Under the pieces are notes generated by a model. That model had not been told where the DNA came from. It ran no database searches and was given only the letters and a program-made list of their open reading frames with translations. Below, piece by piece: positions 9,667 through 19,700 of a DNA stretch of 64,000 bases; position 1 is the first letter of the stretch; the number at the start of each line of letters is the position of its first letter. The position numbers and the translations under genes are program-made. Location of the stretch: assembly GCA_002633005.1 (NCBI GenBank), contig NMRA01000536.1, positions 1 to 64,000 on the forward strand, read 5' to 3'. Source of the DNA: Phoronis australis. Lineage: Eukaryota > Phoronida > Phoronidae.

Positions 9667-10287
9667 TGGAACTTTCTAGAAGACTGAGGTCAATGCAATG
9701 ATGATGTCATTTGTTTATTACAGTATACTGTGGAACTTTCTAGAAGACTCTCGCATGACAGTGATTAATGCAGTCTGCAATATTCTAGAGACTAGTACAT
9801 GTTTGTAGAATGGTTGGGTAGATTCAGGAAAGTTCTAGAATGTGCTTGAATTGATATAAATTTCCAGAACAATGCGTTAGGCTATAAATACACAAGCACG
9901 GGTTTGTGTTAGTCAGATTAAGTAGGCCTACGTTCAAGAAAGTTAATCAGGATAATTACAGTTGAGTTGCAGTGAAGAGAATCAGCAGTTACGGCGATAG
10001 CCAATAGAGAGCCAGGTACTGTATAGAGACGGCAGATTATTGAATCAACGATTGTAACAGTTGCTGAACGTGTCTCAGAAGTTCATCACAAGTCAAGGCT
10101 TCGCAGCACTGGCTGGAGCATAGAACAGACATTACGCCGGACGTTTTGTTTGAGTAGGCTTGCGAACGTACGGTCGGGATTAATATAGGATTAACTCGAA
10201 CCAGTCTTCAGTCTATCGTCGCACCGAAAGCTATTAGCACCGGGCTGTATGACAACCTGCCCCCACCCACACACGGGGAAAAACGTG
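9667..10287 (+). repeat. LTR (solo or separated 3' LTR) of the Gypsy element
   Basis: Its last ~280 bases match the truncated LTR at 1767-2044, and it ends GTGACA just before unrelated sequence, so 10287 is a firm right end. The left end is uncertain (TGGAAC at 9667 or TGTGGAAC at 9729; the two are copies of one 20-base word). It carries a TATA box and heat-shock-type elements (see 9669-9890). No second internal region adjoins it. It could be a solo LTR or the 3' LTR displaced by 3 kb of later insertions. Confidence 0.7.
9669..9890 (+). promoter_or_regulatory. Heat-shock-element array and TATA box in the LTR
   Basis: GAActTTCtaGAA (three perfect alternating units) occurs at 9669-9681 and again at 9733-9745. 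A four-unit array TTCagGAAagTTCtaGAA lies at 9823-9840 and a two-unit site at 9862-9869. TATAAATA follows at 9883-9890. The nTTCnnGAAn arrangement is the known binding site of heat-shock factor. Stress-driven transcription is inferred from site quality and position just upstream of TATA. Confidence 0.7.
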
Positions 10288-10373
10288 ACAGTAGATTTCT
10301 CTGGAAATTTCTTCCCGTGTTTCTTCGCACTTCATCGTAGCCCGCGGGAACAGTTCCTTTTTTATTTTGGAAT

Positions 10374-11310
10374 CCTCATCAACTGAAATTCATTAGAAAT
10401 GCTTCCCTATGATTGAAATCTATCCCTAAACGCGTCACGCGCGTAACACGCCCAGGCGTGGCCCTTTCATCATAATTTACGTTGAAACGTACGTATCCGT
10501 GTGACTGCCCCCATCCCGCTGGGAGGTACCAAGACCGCGTTACTGTACCTTCAGGGACGAAGAGTGATGGTTCACGCAAACGTTTGAAATGAAAATGAGT
10601 GCCAAGTGTAAGCCTACGTGCGTTGTTTACTGACATTAAGAAAAAGAGCATTTCCATTTTAATTCTAGTCAGCAAAGTTTCACGTCTTTGTCACAGGTTA
10701 ATTGCCTCGCAACTTGGCCAGCGTTTCGTGTGAGCGGACAAAGTGTAACCTCATTACTTAACTGCTGACCTGCCATCTGTGCTATGGACCATGGGTGCCT
10801 GCATTATTTTTTAAAATGNACAAAATGTTGGGCCCCCCCTTGTAATATCCTAGATCCGCCACTGCCTCATCAACTGAAATTCATTAGAAATGCTTCCCTA
10901 TGATTGAAATCTATCCCTAAACGCGTCACGCGCGTAACACGCCCAGGCGTGGCCCTTTCACCATAATTTACGTTGAAACGTACGTATCCGTGTGACTGCC
11001 CCCATCCCGCTGGGAGGTACCAAGACCGCGTTACTGTACCTTCAGGGACGAAGAGTGATGGTTCAGGCAAACGTTTGAAATGAAAATGGGCGCCAAGTGT
11101 AAGCCTACGTGCGTTGTTTACTGACATTAAGAAAAAGAGCATTTCCATTTTAATTCTAGTCAGCAAAGTTTCACGTCTTTGTCACAGGTTAATTGCCTCG
11201 CAACTTGGCCAGCGTTTCGTGTGAGCGGACAACAGTGTAACCTCATTACTTAACTGCTGACCTGCCATCTGTGCTATGGACCATGGGTGCCTGCATTATT
11301 TTTTAAAATG
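10374..11310. repeat. ~445-bp direct duplication near an N
   Basis: 10374-10818 repeats at 10865-11310 with few differences. The first copy ends exactly at the N at 10819, and a short MITE-like right end (to 10864) lies before the second copy. The 98-codon minus-strand frames found in each copy are almost identical and have no recognised domain. Confidence 0.85.
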
Positions 11311-11755
11311 TATGTGTATAGACGTGACGTCACTGGATTGCATGTCCATACGATTATGAAAATGTGGACATATAATACACGGATTTATAAGAAGGGCAAC
11401 GTAATAACAACACCCGGGACAACGCAAGTGGGTTTAATGTCCCCTTACGGACTCGATCTCAAATAAAAAATCGACCGTCACGGCGTTGCGTTTTGCCTCC
11501 TCCCTTGATACATCCTAAATCCGCCAATACTCATATTCCAGATTATTCGGTTTCTCCGGTCATTGTTGAATTATACCATGCACAAAAACAATAAAACATT
11601 CGTTGCATCAAAGAAAAAGATACTAACTACGCAACTTCTCCTGAAGTCACCGATTACAAAACACGCAACAGCTAGGCCTTCGACACTTAATTCCCAGCCC
11701 CGCACCCTGGTTGCAAGCTGGTGGTCGACGGGTCACCCACAGTCCTAACAATAAA

Positions 11756-12056
11756 CAGTGGCGGATCCAGGAATGATGCCATAAGGGGGGCCAACATGTT
11801 GACTCGTGGAATTGGGCAAAGCGCGAGTGTATGTGACGCCTGAAACTAGAGTTGCGGGGGCCGGGATGTGAACCTTCTGTTCGGAAATCTGGAACGCTAT
11901 TCCGCCGCCGCCATCTGTCCCCCCATCCGCTACCGGACCTACTAAGTTACTGAACTCAATATTTCCTCACGTTTCAGGCTTTTGCTGTTTTTGCTTGCGG
12001 CAGCCAAAGGTGGGGGAGGCAGGCTTCCTGCCCTGTCCCCCCTAAATCCGCCTACG
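11756..12056. mobile_element. Short non-autonomous DNA element (MITE)
   Basis: The left end is CAGTGGCGGATCCAGG (11756-11771). The right end CCTAAATCCGCCTACG (12041-12056) is its imperfect complement. The inside has G-runs near the left end and C-runs near the right end. There is no coding capacity. The terminus resembles hAT-type ends, but no clear 8-base target duplication is visible, so the superfamily is uncertain. Confidence 0.55.
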
Positions 12057-14890
12057 ATAAAACACTAAGCACTTGTCCGTCTACAAATAACTTGGTGTGC
12101 CTACATCTCCGTAAGTTTTTTTAAATTTTGCTCATTTATAATGAACTCAGCGGATCGACAATTCCGCATGAACAACAACTCAAATGACAGCCCAAAACTA
12201 AAAACAGCCTCAGATGTGTCAATTATTTTTATTACTAGACTCTCTTAGCAGTGCCTATAGTGACTTCGACCATGCTCTTACAATATACGACAAAATTACA
12301 GTGCACACAATACTTAGACGAAGAACATATATGGAATTATTCAGTGAACAATAATGGAATTTATGATTACTGGAAACGTCTCGCGTGCACTGGATAAAAG
12401 CACTCGAATCGTCAACTACGGCTTCCAGCAATAGTAACATCGACTAAAACATCTACAGCTACTCTAACTTCGTTTGGACCATATACATATTGCCCTGTGA
12501 TAGACGTGGAGAGAAGAACAATGAATGTCATTCGACTCACGATCTTTTTAACCCAGTACGTGACAGATCACTCATCCACTTCACAAAACATGTCTATAAG
12601 ACCACGACGTACAACTTCATACTAGTACTCACATGCAGCACCACATCTTTGAAAATGATGACCATTTACAACAATCACTAGTAATTCACAAAACATATTA
12701 AAATACCATCAGATCAAACTTAACTGATAGTGAAAAAAGCTCCCTTAGCAAATTGGCAAGAAGATTGGCAGCCTCTCAGTAACCTTGGCACATTTTGATT
12801 AAGAGTAAATCATTGACCTCGACAAATGTATTGCAAACAGGCAATTGACACTTACTGAGTACCACACTTGGAAGACGCAACTGACAAAAGCAGTACAGTT
12901 CAAATTGGCACTTTTGCGGTTATGAGGAATTTGCATACAACGAAACAGACATGAAAATAATGCTGCAAAACCCAAGCACAGAACAGTCAGTTTTGACTGC
13001 ATACTCACTAAGAGGTTAACAGCGAGCACCAACGGAAAAAACGCAAGTTGCACACAACTGCACTGCTCAGTAATTATAGACTACTATGAGGCAGTTGACA
13101 AGATCCATCATATAAATCAAGATTGACAGCTTGGGTTACACTGATGCAATATAACATCTAAAAATATAATACCTGAAATCAATTCTACAAATGGAAGACA
13201 ATGATTTTGTTGATTAATCATCGACTTAGTTGTGACAAACATGACAAAGTTTAAGTTAATCTCAGTAACAATAAAAATGGAAATATTGCGCAATAAATTT
13301 GGCACATGCACGAAATACAGCAGTATGGGCAAATAACTAACCCTAATACACAACGTGGTGTAGAAACAAAAGCACCATACAATCAGTGGCTGAACTGGGA
13401 AACTAAGTATCCCAAACACAGCATTCTCTCTAGGTTGCCGAAGCCTTCAACCTATAACAAAATTTTAATACAAACTTACAGCTCTACATCTACCTCTTAA
13501 CACTATCTGTACATCCATTTGGCACATTGGAGAATCTGAAGTAAACTGTGACCAACATGCAAATCGAGAAATTCCAGACCACTAGGAAATGAAATTCTTC
13601 AATGACCCAGTTATCCTCACAGGAAGATACTTGTTGAACAGACCATTTGCAAGTTTCCAAACTAAGCAGAAAAATGGGACAAAACCGCCACCACAACTTT
13701 GCAAATGCAAAACCTGCATTTGGACTTACAAGCCTCAGGTGAATTGGCTTGTGCAGTAACAATTTAGCACCATGGCGCAGGGAGGTGGAACAAAAATACA
13801 CCTCGCTTCCTATCTCGTATCAGGTCTGTATGTAGACATTGTTCCATGTGGACTGTCTCCTGATTTGCAGGTTTCACAAAATACTAAGTGTTTTGATTTA
13901 GACATGCATTACATGGTACAAGTAAAACAGTATGTCCTAAGTAATTACGCAAATAATATCACAATTCAGGGGAGTACGTACAATTCTTTCTGGTGAGGTA
14001 GGCACCAGACACCACTGGAAGAAAAGCAAAACATATGGCTTCACTAACCTAGAGGCATTAAGTGAGCATTGTGGATGGCTATGTCAGGCAGCATCTGACC
14101 ACAGGCAACTGACTAAAACTGGAACCTTGGGCCATATTGCTGCGGCTCAACCTCGAGTACCCACCACAAACACTTGCCTGCATGGTAGCAACGCCCCCTA
14201 GAATCCATGACTTAAATAACAACTAACTACCAAGCTATAACATCCGCAGCACAATCGAATCAGTGACTGCCAAGACAATCTCAGAGATCTAATACCTAAA
14301 CTATAAACAATAACACACTGAAAAAGAATACATCCACAAATTCTTGCTATGTACAACTATTATGCCATTCACGTAACATGTCATGGTATCTTTCTTACAT
14401 CCATTCTACACTGTACATCAAGCCTCTTTCCTGCCATGAGATAAGTCAGATCAACATCTATAAACGCATCCACACATTAATGACAGTCTAAAACTACCTC
14501 GCTCATAATAAGACATAACCCAAATGACAACGGGCAATAGCAAAATTATTTAGTCAAGCTCCTGAAATTCATTAGTTGTCATGGAAATTGTTGACACGAT
14601 AGATCACCGCACATGTAAAAGTTTGCATCTAAAATGCAGATAGAATTTAAGACACTGCTGGCAGCAAACTACTAGAAACAATCCAACTTTGTAAGCTTTA
14701 GAGCACGTGGTACAATTAGGATGAATTTAACATTATGACCTTTGAACTAGCGTTGTTTCATCAGGAACAGCAGCATTCAAATGATTCTAAAGGATTAGGA
14801 TTTCCCAAACACATCGAAGTGAGCAAGCAGAAAGACCACACAGACACGCACTGTATAATTGTGTGTGGTTAAGGCTATGGTAAATCTAAA
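12057..14890. other. Intergenic, no gene seen
   Basis: AT-rich sequence between the transposon cluster and the ZEB 3' UTR. All open frames are short and lack recognisable motifs on both strands. Confidence 0.55.
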
Positions 14891-14931
14891 CTTTCAGTTT
14901 ATTTAGTTCCAAAATAGCAGACTAGTGAAAC

Positions 14932-14937
14932 TTTATT
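14932..14937 (-). terminator. Candidate poly(A) signal
   Basis: On the minus strand the sequence is CTCAATAAAGTTTC, a canonical AATAAA about 1.7 kb after the ZEB stop. A second AAATAAA lies at about 14897-14903. Confidence 0.5.
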
Positions 14938-16039
14938 GAGCTGTTATTTCAAAATGAAACAAAGATTAGCAATATTGTACTGTACACGAACAATGATGCT
15001 TGTAAAATTTTCTTGATTATCTACAGCTAGGTAATCGACATTTGAAAAGCACAAGAAAATTGTAAATTATTTTTTCACCTTAATAACGTAAAAGTGGCTA
15101 CAAACCTGCCTTCCATCACTAAAGCATTTGAATTAAACCACATACTATCATAAAATTGGTTTTGCGTTGTTCCTCAGTCAAATTGGAGATGATTTCACAT
15201 CTTAACAGTTCACTATTGCTTAAGATGAGACTACTATTCAGCTTGTCATGGCAAGTCATTTTACGTGACAAGTATGGTCTCAATGAAAAAATGTCTTTTC
15301 TTTGCAAACCCAGACATTATTCTCATCTGAGTAAGGAACTAGTTGAAACAACTTCCATAGCTTTAAGTGGTCTACCATTAAATGCTCACTTCTTAAACGG
15401 TATGCGGGTTTATAGTCAGCTTAAGAATTACCATAGATACACAAGCAAATATTAATATATGCACACATCAGTCCTTGTGATTAATAAAATGTACATCAAC
15501 GCATGTTCAAAATATAAATGATAAACAACGCAATAAAATTATCCACACCATGTGATTGTTTCAAGCAATTCCATTCATTTGGGCGAACACACGGTTCACC
15601 TGATTGTTTCAAACACTTGATTGCTTAAGAAAATGATTGTGCACTTTTACGAATTACTTCAGACTATCTTTCTTGGTGTTCAAATCATACCAGCAAAAAG
15701 CAATGTAATTAAAGAGTTTGAACACATTGGTAAGTATGTTACGAAAGGACAAGTGAGGCAATAATAATAATAAACCAGTCCAGTTTAGAAATGAACGTCA
15801 GAAAAATAACAAATACATAATTCATAGGTGCAATAATATACGATAAACAAGACTAAAGAAAACATCCATTCGAATGTTACATAGCTATCATTATAACATC
15901 ATAAAACATATCTTAAAAAGAAACAAAAATAATTTTCATCCTTAACGTGAACAATATAAAATAAAGATGTGCACCTCTAACTAATTTTGCTTTCTTTTCT
16001 ATGCTTTTAACAAAACATTAGAAATAGTCACTGAGGCAC

Positions 16040-16046
16040 AATACTG
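16040..16046 (-). promoter_or_regulatory. miR-8/miR-200 family seed match in the 3' UTR
   Basis: On the transcript strand CAGTATT pairs with bases 2-8 of miR-8/miR-200b (AAUACUG). It lies ~600 nt after the stop. It is a 7-mer without the flanking A. I found only this one match. Confidence 0.45.
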
Positions 16047-16645
16047 ATGCCCAACCTGTGCGAAAACACAGTGCCCAGTTAGCGAATGTCTCAACTTTTT
16101 GTGGAATAATAACAAAACATCTCAGCTTTCCTAATCTGTGCGACTAGTAGTGACACCTATAATAGTTATCTTGACGTGAACTAACTGCTTTGCATAAAAA
16201 CTCAGTGCAAGTCATCCTATAGTTTTACAAAGCAATTCACATCAACTCAAAGAAGGAAAACATGGAATTCAGATTTCCGCACACTACCCAGAAAGTCGCC
16301 TTCACAAGTTGCCACATAGCATTAATCTCATGATTGGTCAAATCAGGTATTATAATGGCTGTGAAGAAGCCAAAGGTTTGTGCAAACGGCGTGTCCATTC
16401 AGACATTTTAGAACTTCGTCGGCCACGATCTATATTGCACCGTCAGAAGGTTATTGCACCTTACAAGGGGTTCAATAATTGAGGAGATCCACGGATCAAA
16501 AATAATTGTTTTTTCCTGTTGTGTGTCAAGTTAGTGTATGCAATAGAACGTCCAACTCTGATTTGATCAATCACACAATCAATACGGCAAGATATTAGTA
16601 AGTACAAGCTTCCTCTCCAGGTACATGTTGCCAGGTCCTTATTGC

Positions 16646-16740
16646 TTATTCAGAGTCACCAATCTCCTCACCAGCCTCTAGAGCTGCTTTCATTGGTTTG
16701 CAGTACTTGTAGCGGTGGTTCATGTGTTGACTATATGAAC
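16646..16740 (-). CDS. zeb: ZEB terminal exon
   Basis: The acceptor CTGCAG lies at 16741-16746. The exon enters in phase 1 and reads [15 protein letters not shown], the second half of the last finger (HxxHRYxYC), matching the highly conserved ZEB sequence. Only ~18 residues follow ([17 protein letters not shown]) before TAA at 16646-16648. Vertebrate ZEB proteins carry a long glutamate-rich tail here, so this tail is much shorter. The acceptor lies inside a decayed minisatellite. Confidence 0.93.
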
Positions 16741-19700
16741 CTGCAGACAAATTCATATTGCTTTAGCAACAAATTTGCAGATGGAATTTGTTATGCTTTA
16801 ACGACAAATTTGCAGATAGAATTCACAGCTTTCATGATAAATCTGCAGACAGAACTCAGAATGCCAAAAGAATCTTCAGATGGAATTCATATTGCTTTAA
16901 TGACAGATCCACGAATTGATTTCATATTGTTTTCACGACAAATCAGCATACAAAATTCATATTTGCTTTAGTGACCAATCTATAGATGGAATTCAGACTG
17001 CTTCTGTCTTTCAGATAGAACTCATATTACTTTAATGGCGAATCTGCAGACGGAATTTGACTTAAGACAAGACAAATAGTTTGTCACCAATAATGTATCG
17101 TGAAATCTCTAAAGCGAAAAATTGGCTCACATTTTCTGCTCTCCAAAAGACGATGCATTATACCTTTAATTAGCCAAGCATGCTTAATAAGACCAAATAT
17201 TGCATCTACTGAACAAACTCCATGTGTCACCGATGTTACTGACCTGAATGACTGAACCGTTTGCCGCACTTCTTGCACTCAAATGGCTTCTCACCACTGT
17301 GCAGGCGTCTGTGCTCCGTGAGATGATGTTTGTGCTTGAATGCCTTCAGGCAGATGTCACAGTTAAAAGGCCGGGCACCTGCAGATGGCAGCACCATCAA
17401 TGTCATATTTTGTCATGAATTTCCCATTGGTTTCAATACAGGGCAAAGGGCGACAGCCACTTACAGAGGTACGGGATTTTGAGAAGCAAATTGATGCTTG
17501 TTACTGATTGCGAATAAAACTGGCTCTCAAAATACGCGACCACAGTAAGTGACAATAGCCATACCAGACAAGGAACAATTGTCCACTGCCGATTTTCAAA
17601 GTCAGTTATAAACTTAAGGAATAAGAACTTAATGTCTTAACCAGGAGCTCCTCAGGTTTGTCATTCACATTCTAAAGTGTTGATGGTGATCATAAGTGTA
17701 CACCAAGGTGATAAATGACGCGTGTATCATAAGATATCATTATGTTGTAAGGGAACATCCACAGGTTTCAGACGCACACAAAAGTGACCTCTACAAACTT
17801 GCTAATGAGCACAACTTGTCTGGTTAACAGTTAACAAAATCTCAATATTAAATAATCTAATTCAGTGCCGAGAATAAGGTACAAGAAATGCAAGACTATT
17901 TTAGTGATCCACGAAACTTAAGAGAGTCAGGCATGTGATTTACCAGAATCTACAATAGTTTTCAAAATAATCTCAAATCTGGAAAACACTGAAACTTGAC
18001 AAAGTTTCAACTCACTTAACCACGACTAAGTGACAATTTATTTTAGTCTAAAATCCATTTCAACTCTGGCTAAATCTCGACAAAATAATGACAGGTATTA
18101 ATACATCTGGTGCACAGGACAATAGTGGCACATTTACTGACAAAAGTTTGATGTCATCACTTTTTTAGCCAAAAACAGCCAAATAATTTTAGTATGAAGC
18201 ATGTACAAGTTTGACAGACTCCAACAGTGTTCTATCAAATCTGTCTACTTTATTTTGATAACTAATATTATACGTAATTCAAGTATTGATGATAACGAGT
18301 AAACACTCCCCGGCACTTACCAGAGTGTTCGTATTTGTGCCGTGCTAGCGAGCTCTGTTTGCTGAACATTTTGTCGCACTGGTCGCATGCGTACATGCCT
18401 TCGTCGATGTCCACACGGTGCTGCTTCCAAGACTTGCGCTTCTTTTTCATTGGCTGGTCATCAGATGTCAATGGACTGTCAATAAATTCTAGCTCTGCCT
18501 CCTCAGACTCCATCTAACAGGGAATGCATGAGAATTAATTTAAGGAATGAGATCAGACAAACTTGAAGAGCATCTCACTTCTAACTACATCTGGGATAAA
18601 CAGCATAAGATGCCAAGAAAAAAAATGTTAGAAATCAGTCTGTTCCAATGCAATTGTCAAGGTATAGGAACCGCTAGCACCAACACTTAGGAAAGCTGAT
18701 CTAAATTTCTTTTTGAGTTAGCATGGCAATTACTTCAAATGAAACTATAATGAAGAGTGGAAGATAACTGGAATTGTGTACCGGGAATTGCTTCAAACAA
18801 CAGAGTAGTTTTGATATTTGAATTTGAAAAATAATCCACTCTGGACAATTTACTAAACAGGAGATTTTGCAATGATAAAGCAAACCTATTTTAAAATATA
18901 ATATTCAGCATTCAGTATCTTACAATAGTTACTCCACTTAGGCATAATATAATATTAATAATTACCTGTTTCCATGATTTCTTTCTTTGTCGTCGCAATT
19001 TCAACTCAAAAGGATCTTCCTCCATGGTTGCATCACTCTCACCACCAGAGGGTGCTGGAGAGTTGGAGTAACTTCGTCGATGCGTGATCGGGTTGTTCTC
19101 GTGGAACTTCCTGTCTAAGAGCTTGACAGTGTCGTGACCGTTGGTCAATCCCGCGAACTGTCTTGGAGGAGTCGACTCATTGTTGCTTTGAGGCGAGCTG
19201 GTGTTACTGCGCACGAACATCCCTTCCTGGCGCATGTACTTGAAAATGGCTGAATCCTGGAAACGTTTCATATCCTGCAGCTGCTCATGGATCCTGGACG
19301 ACACAGATTTCTGGCTCAGGTTTAGAGCGAGGTGTTCTCCAATTTCCGGTGGGCCTGTCTTCTTGGACAAATCAAGAGGCTGCATCTGCTCAGGGGCTGG
19401 CTGTTGGAATGGAGCCATCGGCAACGTGGTGTCGGGGGAAAACTGATGGTGTTGGGTTGCGTAGTAAACCATGCCCTGTGGAATGCTCTGCGGGACATAG
19501 GGTTGAGGGACGACAGGAATGTACGATCCTTGCTTGGCCACGCTGTTGGCAATACCACCATTGGCTGTGCGGTCGCTTGGCTGTGTGAGCTGCTGAGCAG
19601 CCATGTTGGAAAAGTACAGCAGGTTCTTACCGTGACGTCGGTCACGCGCCCGCATGTTTTGGAACCACACCTGTACAACTCGTTTCGGATAGCCAACCTT

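Larger units (their letters stand above)
14910..16645 (-). other. zeb: ZEB 3' UTR (probable extent)
   Basis: AT-rich, non-coding sequence runs from the stop codon to a good poly(A) signal at 14932-14937. The extent is inferred from that signal; other signals may be used. Confidence 0.5.

Noticed and set aside
10381-11166. Twin 98-codon minus-strand frames
   Set aside because: They are the two copies of one duplicated, probably misassembled, repeat and show no domain.
14191-14200. CTCF-like ACGCCCCCTA word between transposons and the ZEB 3' end
   Set aside because: Too short and one base off the core; not enough to call an insulator.
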